64,000 nucleotides of DNA from Pandoraea terrae (GTDB lineage Bacteria > Pseudomonadota > Gammaproteobacteria > Burkholderiales > Burkholderiaceae), in contig NZ_CABPRZ010000024.1 of the NCBI RefSeq assembly GCF_902459695.1, positions 1 through 64,000 on the forward strand, read 5' to 3'. Each line of letters begins with the position of its first letter. The stretch's first letter is position 1. Shown in pieces: positions 25,361 through 34,647 of this stretch. Below the pieces are notes generated by a model that was not told where the DNA came from, did not search any database, and saw nothing but the letters and a program-made list of their open reading frames with translations. A program made the position numbers and the translations under genes.

Positions 25361-28300
25361 TTAACTCAAGGTCCGGCGAAAGATGTTGAATTGGACCAGA
25401 TTAAGAATCTCGTCGGCATCCAGTATGTCAGACACAGCCACCTTCAATTGCGCAAATTCGAAGCGGGTGCCATCTTCGGAAAGAACGCTCCCAACGATCT
25501 TGAGGGCAAACAGGGACTTCTTCTCCTTGAGCCAGTCGAACAACGCGGCAATCAGGTCCTCTCGCTTTGCGCCTACACGCATCTTTACCTCGAGCCAGTG
25601 GTATGCATTCCAAATCACTCCTTTGCTCAGGTCGCTCTCGAGATCGGAGAAGTCGATCATTGTGCGACCGAGCACACGCCTGGTCAAATCGGAGTCAAGG
25701 CCGCGCAGAACTGGCTCCAGATGCTCGCGAGCGTAGTCGAGCCAGCCGCGTTTGTTGCAGGTTTCCCACAAGCTGAACAAGTCGGACTCCGATAGCAACT
25801 GAAAGTACGGCTGAATGACTTGAAGTTGCTGCAGTCGCGCAATACCGTCTCGACGTTGGATACGAATGCCGGCGGTGAACGAGAAGTGCTTGAACAATGC
25901 GCGAGGTTGAGGGGCGTCGGCAACCGCTGCTCTGACAAGCTCGACAAGCTTCGGGGTGGCGATGCACAGGGCGACTTGCAGGAACTCCGGAATGTGACGA
26001 ATTTCGTTCCATACGGGCATCAGAAGGCTTTCGCCCGTCGCTGGATCGAGCCTGAGGATGAGCTCAGGCACGATCCAGCCGCCCTTACTCTCACGCTCTG
26101 TGGCGTTGGATCCAGCGACTTCCTTGACTGTCTTTCCGAGTGCCTCGGTCAGCTCTTCGGTCCAGATGTAGCGACCAGCTTGCCACCAGTAGGACGGTTT
26201 CTCCTCAATCTTCTCAAGGAGTTGGGAAACGACTGTCAGGTCCTGTCTTCTCGTTCGAGCCCACACGGCATCGTCATACCTCACGTCGTCGCGGTTGATC
26301 GCCCGAGCGACATTCACATCATCCAGGCCGACACTCACTTCCCAGAGGGAGAAGGCTTGCTTACGCAGGTGCTCGTCATTGCGATGATCAGCCGAGATTG
26401 AGAGCAATCGCTGCTTGCTCTCAATCGACATGCGCTGACCCCGCTCTTCAAAAAGACGCCGCCACTCATCCTTTAGAAAATGATCGATAATGCCGCCCTC
26501 GCCAGCCTCGCGACGGCGGTGCGCTAGGTATTCGACCTCGTGTTGAACGGCAACCGGATCATCGACGCCCTTTAGCATGAACGTAATAGGCCACCGCAAG
26601 GCTTCCGACCGCTTGGCCCTCTCGACGAAATACGGAAGGGCCGACTTGGGTACGTGATCTCGGAACTTCCAGGCAATACCATGAGCGGCTAGGCTATTAC
26701 GTTTGCTGCGACCGAACTCATCTTGGGTGTCGGGTAGCGCCTCCCAAGCATCGCAAACGGGGCCAAGCGTCGCTTCCGCCTCATCGCCACAGACGCGTGC
26801 CGCTGCCCAGAGGAACGCCTCTAAGTCCCTTTCCTCAGCTGTAAGCCGCCATGCTTCCCGTATCGAACTGGCGAGGGCCGGGTCTGCGATGTAGCCAGCC
26901 AGCAACAACGCGCCTCGACGCTGCTGGTTAGGCAGTCCCGGAGTCTCCAACGCGGCGCCGACGGCCTTCATCAAGCCGCGGCCGTACTTGTGTCGCACAT
27001 GGTCTACCAGCTCCTGGCGCCCTGGGATGGAGGTATCAAACGGATATTCCGTCAACCATTTAAAGCCAGCACTGACGTCACCGTTGCGGAACCTCGCCTC
27101 GAAGTACGGTTGCCGCATGTCGCCATCCGTGAAATGCGACGTAAGTTTGGTGACGACTTGAGAGTCGATCTCTGCCAGGACGGCGAGTCCCAAATTGCGT
27201 CGGGAGAAGAAGATGTCGCCTCGATGTTCTTCCAACTTGACCCATTGCTCAATTGCATTGGCTGCGGTGGCCACATAGTCGCTGCTGTTCGCGACGGCGT
27301 GCTTCAACGCGTAGCAGGCAACGAGGGGACTACCGTCCATGATCCAACGCAGACGTTCCAGGGGAAGTCTTCTTGTCGCAGCAGCCATACCTACAATTTC
27401 AGCAAAGTACGGATCCGACAGGTATGTAGCATCGATCTCCGTTGCAAGCTGTTGACCCACGGCGTCGGCAAGTAAGTGGTAGAGCACCCGATCGTGCCTA
27501 GCCTCAAGAACTTCCCCTCGGCTGCTTTTTGACAGGCGAAGCAGCCGACCACTTGCAAGAAGGGCCCGCAAGGCGGCCAACTGCACGCTTTCTCCCAGCC
27601 AGGTCTGCACATCACGCCAGGTAGGCTGAAAAATTCGCCGCTCCAGCATTTGTAGCCCGAGCGCACGAACAGCATCCTCGAAGTCAGTGGTCGTTAGCGA
27701 AGTCTTCAACGCAGCACGTTCCAGCTCGTCTGCAGCGTATTGAGCGATGACGTCCTGAGATGGGGCGCTTGTGCGCGGATCATGCAGCCCGATGAGCAGA
27801 GGGTCGTTGCCGAGTGCCTGGGCAAGGGCCGAGGCGGCGAGATCGTCCATCGGTCGCGCCAAAAGCGCGCTCCGTCGTTTGACCGCCTCACACGCCTCTT
27901 CTTCGGTGTAGAGGCCGACTACGTGCACGATTCCCGCCTTGTTCACCTCATCCTTCTTTTCGATCGCCGCGAGAAATCGCGGCCAGACAGGACAGACCAG
28001 GCGCCAGCGAGCTCCCTGAGCTCCTGAAACCTTCTGCAGTGCCCAACTGGCGAGCTTGTTAAGCAACCGTTCTGTGTTCTCTGATCGGTTGATGTCCTCG
28101 ACAACCACCACGAGCGGTTGCATCTCAGAGCACAACTCGAGCGCTCGCGTGCCGGAATGAGGTTCCAAATAGGGCGAGTAACGGCGCAACTCGATGTCCA
28201 GCGCCTCCTCGATCGTTGCCGCGCGCATGACGGTCTGGTCCTCTAGCACGATGCCGGGCTGGTTTCGCTGAAGTGCCGTGGACAAGGCGTCCAGACAAAT

Positions 28301-29011
28301 GGTCGTTTTGCCCATGCCCGAGGCGCCGGACAGTAGTGTGTGTCCAGACAGATCAGCCAGATGTCGGTCGACCAGTGCACCCTCGTCTGTCACAGCCGGT
28401 CGAGACGCTAAGGATTTCCGGCCAATGCGAAGTAGTTCTTGCATCGACAGGCGGGTTGGCTCGATGCCTAAGTACTTGAATCGAATTGCTTGCCCGTCTG
28501 GATGTGTGTCCAGGAACTGCGCGAGGCGCGAGGCCGACCAGACGTCGAGCGTGACATCGTTGGCCTGCGCCAACGCTTCGGCCTTCACGCGCAGCTCCGC
28601 CGGCTCCTCGCGATTGCAGGTAAGCGCCAAGGTGGCCTTCAGGCCAGCGTACTGCTCACGTAGCTTCTTGATCTCCTCGATCGCTTTGACAAGGTCTCCC
28701 GCCGGCTGCGTTGGCTGGCCGCCCCTCTTGCGAGGCTTCACCGTAGACGGGACGTGCAGCCATTTCCCTTCGAGGTCCTTTCGTGCTGCAGTGGTGTGGG
28801 CTCCCGCGACTAGCATTGCCCCGTCGTTTGCATGGATCCAGCCAACGTTGTCAAGGGGGGCCTTGACGGTCTTGCCGTCAGTGTTCACCCCTTGGTGTGA
28901 AAGGTTTGCATAGAGGCTTGGCTTGGCAGCACGCAGTACCGAGGTTGCGATGCGTTCGAACTGTGCGGCATCAGTGATGGCCGCAAGCTTGGTGACCGTT
29001 TCGTTGGACAT
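25361..29011 (-). CDS. STAND-type P-loop NTPase with nuclease-like N-terminal domain; candidate anti-phage defence protein
   Basis: 1,216 residues from the ATG at 29011. Residues about 15-185 look like a restriction-endonuclease-type alpha/beta domain (AAQFERIATSVLRAAKPSLY, GVNTDGKTVKAPLDNVGWI, GAHTTAARKDLEGKWL, LDVWSASRLAQFLDTHPDGQAIRFKYLGIEPTRLS), although the classical catalytic E/QxK is not evident (AHT occupies that strand). A P-loop ATPase follows: Walker A GASGMGKTT (about 229-237), Walker B VVVVEDINR (about 301-309) and a winged-helix-like region. The C-terminal 650 residues are helical, repeat-like and probably form a sensor. The architecture (effector - NTPase - long helical sensor) is that of STAND/Avs-like defence ATPases. 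It is isolated in an island near tRNA-Arg. The frame opens 8 codons earlier at 29035, but MSNETV is the likelier start. Confidence 0.75.
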   Translation of the reverse strand: MSNETVTKLAAITDAAQFERIATSVLRAAKPSLYANLSHQGVNTDGKTVKAPLDNVGWIHANDGAMLVAGAHTTAARKDLEGKWLHVPSTVKPRKRGGQPTQPAGDLVKAIEEIKKLREQYAGLKATLALTCNREEPAELRVKAEALAQANDVTLDVWSASRLAQFLDTHPDGQAIRFKYLGIEPTRLSMQELLRIGRKSLASRPAVTDEGALVDRHLADLSGHTLLSGASGMGKTTICLDALSTALQRNQPGIVLEDQTVMRAATIEEALDIELRRYSPYLEPHSGTRALELCSEMQPLVVVVEDINRSENTERLLNKLASWALQKVSGAQGARWRLVCPVWPRFLAAIEKKDEVNKAGIVHVVGLYTEEEACEAVKRRSALLARPMDDLAASALAQALGNDPLLIGLHDPRTSAPSQDVIAQYAADELERAALKTSLTTTDFEDAVRALGLQMLERRIFQPTWRDVQTWLGESVQLAALRALLASGRLLRLSKSSRGEVLEARHDRVLYHLLADAVGQQLATEIDATYLSDPYFAEIVGMAAATRRLPLERLRWIMDGSPLVACYALKHAVANSSDYVATAANAIEQWVKLEEHRGDIFFSRRNLGLAVLAEIDSQVVTKLTSHFTDGDMRQPYFEARFRNGDVSAGFKWLTEYPFDTSIPGRQELVDHVRHKYGRGLMKAVGAALETPGLPNQQRRGALLLAGYIADPALASSIREAWRLTAEERDLEAFLWAAARVCGDEAEATLGPVCDAWEALPDTQDEFGRSKRNSLAAHGIAWKFRDHVPKSALPYFVERAKRSEALRWPITFMLKGVDDPVAVQHEVEYLAHRRREAGEGGIIDHFLKDEWRRLFEERGQRMSIESKQRLLSISADHRNDEHLRKQAFSLWEVSVGLDDVNVARAINRDDVRYDDAVWARTRRQDLTVVSQLLEKIEEKPSYWWQAGRYIWTEELTEALGKTVKEVAGSNATERESKGGWIVPELILRLDPATGESLLMPVWNEIRHIPEFLQVALCIATPKLVELVRAAVADAPQPRALFKHFSFTAGIRIQRRDGIARLQQLQVIQPYFQLLSESDLFSLWETCNKRGWLDYAREHLEPVLRGLDSDLTRRVLGRTMIDFSDLESDLSKGVIWNAYHWLEVKMRVGAKREDLIAALFDWLKEKKSLFALKIVGSVLSEDGTRFEFAQLKVAVSDILDADEILNLVQFNIFRRTLS

Positions 29012-29794
29012 TAGGTGCTCTTTTGGAAGACACAAGTCACGTTATTGTGACGCGAAATCCGCCGCTTCCGACAGTTCCTGCACCTACTGAGACCTCTGAG
29101 GACTGCTCGCGCCAGTGGGCGGCCTTTGTCGCTCTTGGTGCCATGGGCCGAGCGAGCCAGAAAAAGGGTGGGTTCCGACCAGCGACCGCTCTTCGAGACC
29201 AATGTCACTGACAGCTTCTGGCGGACCTGAGGAACTTGCCATCGTTAACTTCCGTTCCCGTATTGATTGCGCCGGTTTCTGTGTTGTCAGTTATTACCAC
29301 CGAACCCGATGGCAAGGGCGAGCCGAAACGACCGATCACGGCCTCCGGTCCCGCTGATGATGAAAGCTCGAATATGCAGAGCTTCCGGAAGGGCCGATGC
29401 TGTTTCGGATACCTGCGGGGTTACATACTGGCAATTGTAACTATTGCCATTTCTGGGAAAAAATCTATCCGACACGGTGCAAGGCGTGCCCGACCCCTGA
29501 ATTGGGTGGCCCCCTTGGGGTGGTCCTTCGGCAAAAGAATTCTTTCGATATCGGGGAGTCGACGCTGACGCTGGGCGCTCGAATTAGTATCACGTTGCCC
29601 AAAGGCGAACAGTTTGATGGGTTGGGGGGTAGACCGGAAATTTGCGCGGGCCGTTGCGCTTGATGTCGCTTTGGAGAAAGGGTAACGGTCCTGCCCCGGC
29701 GTCCCGTGGATGGGAAAAACCTACACAGCACCTACATGCCGACCGGAAGGACAGGTGGCACAACAGGGCAGGTGTTCTAACCGATTGATTTGAT
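29012..29794. other. Intergenic region between the STAND gene and tRNA-Arg
   Basis: About 780 bp with short frames on both strands but no ribosome-site-supported gene and no recognisable family. It should contain the STAND gene promoter. I saw no integrase gene and no clear copy of the tRNA 3' end elsewhere in the window that would mark an attachment site. Confidence 0.45.
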
Positions 29795-29870
29795 TGGCGC
29801 GCCCGACTGGAATCGAACCAGTGACCCTCGGCTTCGGAGGCCGATACTCTATCCCCTGAGCTACGGGCGC
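29795..29870 (-). tRNA. tRNA-Arg (anticodon CCG)
   Basis: The minus strand reads GCGCCCGTAGCTCAGGGG... with acceptor stem GCGCCCG pairing CGGGCGC, a D-arm, anticodon loop CTCCGAA (anticodon CCG, decoding CGG), T-loop GGTTCGATTCC and an encoded GCCA 3' end. It is a full cloverleaf of 76 nt including CCA. It flanks the accessory region on its downstream (3') side, a classic integration target. Confidence 0.97.
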
Positions 29871-30260
29871 GATGCAGACGGCAAAAGGACCGCGAACGCG
29901 GTGCCGGCTGGCAAAGAGGTAGAAGCATAGCCGGTTTGTGCGCTGCCGTCCATGCCCGGCGCATGATCTGACACACGTGCGGGCAATTTCCCGCCAAACG
30001 TCACGAAATCGTCTTGTTGCATCGCGGCACGTCTCGCCCTCCGACGCGTCTCCCATGGTGCGGAATCCGTGCGCAACCACGGCTTTGCCTTGCTGCAAGC
30101 TAGGGAAAACACGGGACTTTTGCGGCGCTGCCGCATCCCTATGCGATGTCTATCGCCGAGTGTTTGTCGCTATAATGGCTCGTTAATTTGACTGGACGGC
30201 GAAGCAGCCCTCCGGCGTGAAGCACTCGGTTTCCACAAAAAATCACATTGAGAGATCCGC
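29871..30260. other. Upstream region of the cytochrome c5 gene and tRNA-Arg
   Basis: 390 bp without a gene. A TATAAT hexamer at 30171-30176, about 85 nt before the cytochrome ATG, is a likely -10, though the hexamer 17 nt further upstream is a poor -35. The tRNA-Arg promoter must lie at the left end. Nothing else recognisable. Confidence 0.5.
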
Positions 30261-31145
30261 ATGAGTGAAGCACAAAACGAGCATGAGTCCCCGATCAAAA
30301 CGCCCAAGCAGTTGATCGCCGCAATCGTTGCCGGTTTCGTTGTTCCGATCGTCATTATCGTCCTGCTCGTCAATTATGTCGGCAACGCCGCCCGCACCGG
30401 CGCCGGCAGTTCGGCCATGACCGAACAGTCCATCGCCGAACGGATCGCCCCAGTCGCCAAGGTTGAAGTCAAGGACGCCAGCGCGCCGCGCGTCTATCAG
30501 ACGGGCGAGCAAGTCTACAAGGCCGTTTGCGCGGCGTGTCACGCCACCGGCGCCGCTGGCGCCCCGAAGGTCGGTTCCGCCGACTGGGCACCGCGTCTCA
30601 CCCAGGGCTACGACGGATTGCTCAAGGTCGCCCTCGCCGGCAAAGGCGCCATGCCTGCCCGCGGCGGTACCAGCCCCGACGACGTGAGCGACTATGAACT
30701 CGGCCGCGCCATTGTCTACATGGCCAACGCCTCAGGCGGCAAACTGTCCGAACCGGCCGCTCCGGCCCAGCCTGCCGCCGGTGCTTCCGCGCCGACGGCC
30801 GCCGCCGCGCCGGCTTCCGGCGACACCGCCGCCGCAGCAGCGGCAGCGACCGCCATGGCATCGCTCAAGACCGCAGCCCCGGCGGCCGCCGGCGGCAGCA
30901 GCGCCGACGCCGGCAAGAAGCTGTACGACACCGTTTGCATGGCCTGCCACGCCAGCGGCGTCATGAATGCGCCGAAATTCGGCGACAAGGCTGCCTGGGC
31001 CCCCCGCATCAAGACCGGCATGGATACGCTGCACAATGCCGCGCTGAAGGGCCTCAATGCGATGCCGCCGAAGGGCGGTGCGTCCACGGCGTCCGACGAC
31101 GACGTCAAGGCCGCCGTCGACTACATGGTCAACGCAGCGAAGTAA
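30261..31145 (+). CDS. Membrane-anchored diheme cytochrome c5
   Basis: 294 residues. An N-terminal membrane anchor (about residues 18-40, LIAAIVAGFVVPIVIIVLLVNYV) is followed by two cytochrome c5-type domains with heme-binding CAACH (90-94) and CMACH (226-230). Each has the downstream Met ligand context (KGAMPARGG and NAMPPKGG). A 50-residue Ala/Pro-rich linker separates the two near-duplicate domains. The protein should pass electrons in the periplasm, for example to a terminal oxidase. A ribosome site (TTGAGAG) precedes the ATG, and a strong terminator follows, so it is monocistronic. Confidence 0.95.
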   Translation: MSEAQNEHESPIKTPKQLIAAIVAGFVVPIVIIVLLVNYVGNAARTGAGSSAMTEQSIAERIAPVAKVEVKDASAPRVYQTGEQVYKAVCAACHATGAAGAPKVGSADWAPRLTQGYDGLLKVALAGKGAMPARGGTSPDDVSDYELGRAIVYMANASGGKLSEPAAPAQPAAGASAPTAAAAPASGDTAAAAAAATAMASLKTAAPAAAGGSSADAGKKLYDTVCMACHASGVMNAPKFGDKAAWAPRIKTGMDTLHNAALKGLNAMPPKGGASTASDDDVKAAVDYMVNAAK

Positions 31146-31167
31146 GCGCACCATACGTCAGACATGA

Positions 31168-31196
31168 AAAACCCCGCTCCGGCGGGGTTAATTTTG
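31168..31196 (+). terminator. Rho-independent terminator after the cytochrome c5 gene
   Basis: AACCCCGC - TCCG - GCGGGGTT (8-bp perfect stem) followed by AATTTTGTT; preceded by an A-run, so it can also act for the convergent metallophosphoesterase gene. Confidence 0.9.
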
Positions 31197-31222
31197 TTAA
31201 TGCGGGAGAAGCAACGGCCAAG

Positions 31223-32002
31223 CTAAACCGTCGCGCAGAATCCGGGATCGAACGCGGCGTTTTCAATGCGTCCGTCGAATGCATAACCGCGCGGATTGCA
31301 AACCACGCGCGTGTCGCCGAGCCGGTAGTCGAATGAGTCATGCGTATGCCCATGGACCCAGAGTGCAGCGCCCGAGCCGGCTACGAGCGTGTCCAAGTCG
31401 GAAATGAACGCCGGATTGACGAGCGAATCGGCAAAGCGCGGGTGAATACTCTTCGGACTCGGCGCGTGATGGGTAACGATCACCGTGGCCTGTCCCGGAT
31501 TCGACCGTGTCAGTTGCTCGCGCAGCCAGGCGACATTGCGGGCGCACAGCGCGGCCGAGTCCGCGGGCGAGAAATAGGGCGCCACGGTACCGTCAGCGGC
31601 CGGTTCCGCCACGCGGATCCGCGTGAAATCGCGTACGAACCGGATCGATTCGACCAGCACGTCATCATGCTTGCCAGCGGCATCGTAAAGCGCGAAATCG
31701 GTCCAGAGCGTCGTCCCGAGAAAGCGCACCCCGTCGATGACCACGGCTTCGCAGTCAAGGACATGCACGTTCGTTCCCTCGGCCAGTTGCCGCAATGCGC
31801 GCAGCGTTTCGCCGAGCGAGCTGCCGTAGAACTCATGATTGCCGGGCACGTACACGACAGGCTGCGAGAATCCCCGGGCCCATTCGATCGCCTGCTGCGG
31901 ACGGGCGATATCGCCGGCGAGAATGACCACATCGGCGTCGCCGGCCGGCAGCGCCATCGGCGCGACAGACAAATGCAAGTCGGACAGGATCTGCAGTTTC
32001 AC
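31223..32002 (-). CDS. Calcineurin-like metallophosphoesterase
   Basis: 259 residues from a GTG start at 32002, chosen because GGAG lies 6 nt upstream and because VKLQILSDLHLS begins right at the first catalytic strand; the frame is open to 32086 without family features. All metallophosphatase motifs are present: SDLHLS (DxH), GDI (LAGDIARP), GNHE, VTHHAPS and HGHTH. Such enzymes hydrolyse phosphomonoesters or diesters with a dinuclear metal centre; the substrate is unknown. It is cytoplasmic and probably monocistronic. Confidence 0.93.
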   Translation of the reverse strand: MKLQILSDLHLSVAPMALPAGDADVVILAGDIARPQQAIEWARGFSQPVVYVPGNHEFYGSSLGETLRALRQLAEGTNVHVLDCEAVVIDGVRFLGTTLWTDFALYDAAGKHDDVLVESIRFVRDFTRIRVAEPAADGTVAPYFSPADSAALCARNVAWLREQLTRSNPGQATVIVTHHAPSPKSIHPRFADSLVNPAFISDLDTLVAGSGAALWVHGHTHDSFDYRLGDTRVVCNPRGYAFDGRIENAAFDPGFCATV

Positions 32003-32136
32003 ACTAGGCTCCAGGGGGATTGAGCACGACGGCATGCTGAAGACTATCGCCCGCACGAAGCTCATGGTCAAGGTCTCTTTGCCCATGCGGCGCGCCCATC
32101 CTATAGTGGAGATTCACTTTCAGTGACGGAGGGCCT

Positions 32137-32250
32137 ATGCGGAAAATGTTCGTCGCCTTGGCGGTGTGTGTCGCAGGACTCTTGAGTGTCGTGGTAATGA
32201 GCCCGGCTTCGGCTTGCGATCAAACCAGCAGCTCTGGCGGCGGCAAGTAG
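32137..32250 (+). CDS. Tiny exported peptide of unknown function
   Basis: 37 codons from ATG 32137 with a strong GGAGGG site 3 to 8 nt upstream. Residues 1-26 form a textbook signal sequence: MRKMF basic start, a hydrophobic core VALAVCVAGLLSVVVM, then SPASA before Cys27. Cleavage there would release only CDQTSSSGGGK, an 11-residue peptide. If the near-lipobox ASAC is lipidated, the product would instead be a minimal lipopeptide. The gene is short and easy to miss, but the combination of ribosome site and signal peptide is unlikely by chance. A G/C hairpin lies downstream at 32320-32339. No family recognised. Confidence 0.6.
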   Translation: MRKMFVALAVCVAGLLSVVVMSPASACDQTSSSGGGK

Positions 32251-32319
32251 CGCGTTGCTCATTGGCGCGGTTGCCGGGTCCGTCAATCCGGGTAGATTCC
32301 CGCGTCATCCCTACGATTT

Positions 32320-32339
32320 GCCCCCCGCTCGCGGGGGGC
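32320..32339. terminator. Strong G/C hairpin between the small peptide gene and rep
   Basis: GCCCCCCGC-TC-GCGGGGGGC, a 9-bp palindrome (6-7 bp in practice with loop). Plus-strand continuation TTCGCATTTT and minus-strand AAATC are weak T-tracts, so it may act on both convergent transcripts. Confidence 0.6.
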
Positions 32340-32361
32340 TTCGCATTTTCGGGCAGGCTTT

Positions 32362-34458
32362 TTACTGCGCCGGCGGCTTGCCACCCCCGGCGAGCATCGC
32401 CTTGAGGCTGGCCAGACGGTCCTTCGGACTCATCGGCGCTTCTTCCGGCGCTGGCGGCGGCGCTTCCTCGAGTTGCATTTCCGGCACGAACCGCGACACC
32501 TGGCAGATGGTCGTCTCGCGCGCACGCTTGCGCTGCTTGCACCACGACAGCTGCAGTGAACGCTGTGCGCGCGTGATGCCGACATACATCAGGCGGCGCT
32601 CTTCCTCGATCTTCTCGTCCGTCAGGTCTTCGTCGTCGCGAATGCTCGGCAGGATGCCTTCCTCGACGCCGACCAGGAACACGTGCGGATACTCGAGCCC
32701 TTTCGAGGCGTGAAGCGTCGACAGGCGCACGGCATCGGGGTCTTCCTCGCGGCCTTCGAGCATCGACATCAGGGCGACGGTCTGCGTCAGCTCCATCAGG
32801 CTCTTGCCTTCGTCGCCGAAGCCGTCCGCGTTATCGAATCCGGTCTGTACCTCGCCTTCGCCTGGCGGGCGCGTCCCTTTGCGTTTGAGCCATTCGATGA
32901 ACTCGAGCGCGTTGGTCCAGCGCGACTGCGCCTGACGTTCGTCGAACGTATCGTAAAGGTAGGCTTCGTAGTGAATGCCTTCCATCAGATCGCTGATGAC
33001 TTCCGTGGCCGGATCGCGCTCGGCCCGCGCCGTGATGCGCTGGATGAAGTCCGCGAACGCACGCAGGGGCTCGAGCTGGCGCGGCTGCAGCCGCGCCTCG
33101 ATCGCGCCCATGTAGACGGCCTCGAACAGCGACACCTTGGCGAGACCGGCAAAGCTGCCCAGCGTCTCCAGCGTGGTGCTGCCGACGCCCCGGCGCGGCG
33201 TGGTGACCGCGCGGATGAACGCGGGATCGTCGTCGGGATTCGCGATCAGCCGCAAATAGGCGCACAGGTCCTTGATCTCGGCCTTGTCGAAGAACGATTG
33301 ACCGCCCGAGAGGACATAAGGGATGCGTTCGCGCCGCAGAATCTGTTCGAAAATGCGCGCCTGATGGTTGCCGCGGTACAGGATCGCGTAATCGCGAAAC
33401 TCCGCACGGCGTTCGAATTTGTGCGCCGACAGACGGAACACGACCGATTCGGCCTCGTGTTCCTCATCGTTCATGCCCGTGACCGTGATCGGATCGCCGA
33501 GGCCGTGCTCGCTCCATAGCCGCTTCTCGAACAATTTCGGATTTTTCGAGATGACGTTGTTCGCGGCGGCCAGGATGCGCGACGTCGAACGATAGTTCTG
33601 TTCGAGCTTGATGACCTTCAGCGCCGGAAAATCGACCTGCAACTGCTTGAGGTTCTCCAGCGTGGCGCCGCGCCAGCCATAGATGGCCTGATCGTCGTCG
33701 CCGACCGCGGTGAACGCCGCGCGCGGCCCGGCCAGCAGCTTGACCAGCATGTACTGGCAGGTGTTGGTGTCCTGGTATTCGTCGATCAGCAGGTAGCGCA
33801 GCTTGTTCTGCCAGCGCTCGCGCACTTCTTCGTCGCGCGCGAACAACTCGGCGGGCAGACGGATCAGGTCGTCGAAATCGACCGCCTGATACGCCTGCAG
33901 TGTCGCCACATAGTTTCGATAGACCATGGCGGCCTGGTGCTCGTCGGCGTTTTCGGCGGCCGCCAGCGCCGTTTCAGGCTTCACAAGGCCATTCTTCCAC
34001 AGCGAAATCGCCGTCTGCACGCCGCGAATCAACTGCTTGTCCGTGGTGCCGAGCTGTTCCTGGATGAGCGCGAAGCAATCGTCGGAATCCATGATCGAGA
34101 AGCCGGGCTTGAGTCCGAGGTTCTCGGCCTCGCGGCGCAGGATCTGCACGCCGAGCGAGTGGAACGTACACACCGTCAATTGATTGACGGGCACCTTGCG
34201 GCCTTCCTTGCCGGGCGTGGTCAGCGTTTTGCCTTCGAGCAGCTTGCCGACGCGTTCGCGCATTTCGGCGGCGGCCTTGTTCGTGAACGTGACGGCTGCG
34301 ATGTGCTTGGGCTCGAAGCCCTTGGTCTCGATCAGCCACGCGATCTTCTGCGTAATGACGCGCGTCTTGCCGCTGCCGGCGCCGGCGAGCACGAGGCACG
34401 GGCCGTCGAAGTAGCGTACCGCCTCATTTTGGGCGGGATTCAGCGGAAAGGCGGACAT
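32362..34458 (-). CDS. rep: ATP-dependent DNA helicase Rep
   Basis: 698 residues from ATG 34458. A superfamily 1A 3'-5' helicase with all motifs: Walker A AGAGSGKT, motif Ia AVTFTNKAAAEM, motif II (LLIDEYQDTNTCQY), motif III VGDDDQAIYGWRGA, motif IV KLEQNYRST, motif V LSTLHASKGLEYPHVFLVG and motif VI RRLMYVGITRAQ. FDGPCLVLAGAGSGKTRVITQKIAWLI and the general layout fit Rep better than UvrD. The length is slightly above E. coli Rep (673), with a short Pro-rich tail. Rep removes proteins ahead of replication forks. An upstream extension of the frame to 34566 is rejected because MSAFPLNPAQNEAV is the standard opening. Confidence 0.95.
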   Translation of the reverse strand: MSAFPLNPAQNEAVRYFDGPCLVLAGAGSGKTRVITQKIAWLIETKGFEPKHIAAVTFTNKAAAEMRERVGKLLEGKTLTTPGKEGRKVPVNQLTVCTFHSLGVQILRREAENLGLKPGFSIMDSDDCFALIQEQLGTTDKQLIRGVQTAISLWKNGLVKPETALAAAENADEHQAAMVYRNYVATLQAYQAVDFDDLIRLPAELFARDEEVRERWQNKLRYLLIDEYQDTNTCQYMLVKLLAGPRAAFTAVGDDDQAIYGWRGATLENLKQLQVDFPALKVIKLEQNYRSTSRILAAANNVISKNPKLFEKRLWSEHGLGDPITVTGMNDEEHEAESVVFRLSAHKFERRAEFRDYAILYRGNHQARIFEQILRRERIPYVLSGGQSFFDKAEIKDLCAYLRLIANPDDDPAFIRAVTTPRRGVGSTTLETLGSFAGLAKVSLFEAVYMGAIEARLQPRQLEPLRAFADFIQRITARAERDPATEVISDLMEGIHYEAYLYDTFDERQAQSRWTNALEFIEWLKRKGTRPPGEGEVQTGFDNADGFGDEGKSLMELTQTVALMSMLEGREEDPDAVRLSTLHASKGLEYPHVFLVGVEEGILPSIRDDEDLTDEKIEEERRLMYVGITRAQRSLQLSWCKQRKRARETTICQVSRFVPEMQLEEAPPPAPEEAPMSPKDRLASLKAMLAGGGKPPAQ

Positions 34459-34611
34459 GGCGGGATGGGGAAGAAAGACAGACAGACGGGCGGGGCGGGG
34501 AAGTTTACCACGCGGGCGGGGCGGTTCGGCCGAATCCGCGCCGGTGCGGCGCCTGCGCCACGTCATCGCCGTATCAGGCGCGCAAACGCTGGCGGCGGCG
34601 CCGCGCTACCC

Positions 34612-34617
34612 TATAAT
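34612..34617 (+). promoter_or_regulatory. Consensus -10 hexamer before the zinc-ribbon protein gene
   Basis: TATAAT lies 31 nt before the GTG start of the zinc-ribbon protein and gives a predicted transcript start near 34624. No good -35 is visible, so an activator may be needed. Confidence 0.5.
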
Positions 34618-34647
34618 CGGCTCGTTGCAATCCAGGTCGGGGTCGCC

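Noticed and set aside
29236-29731. Overlapping short frames between the STAND gene and tRNA-Arg
   Set aside because: None has start signals or a coherent protein pattern; treated as non-coding.
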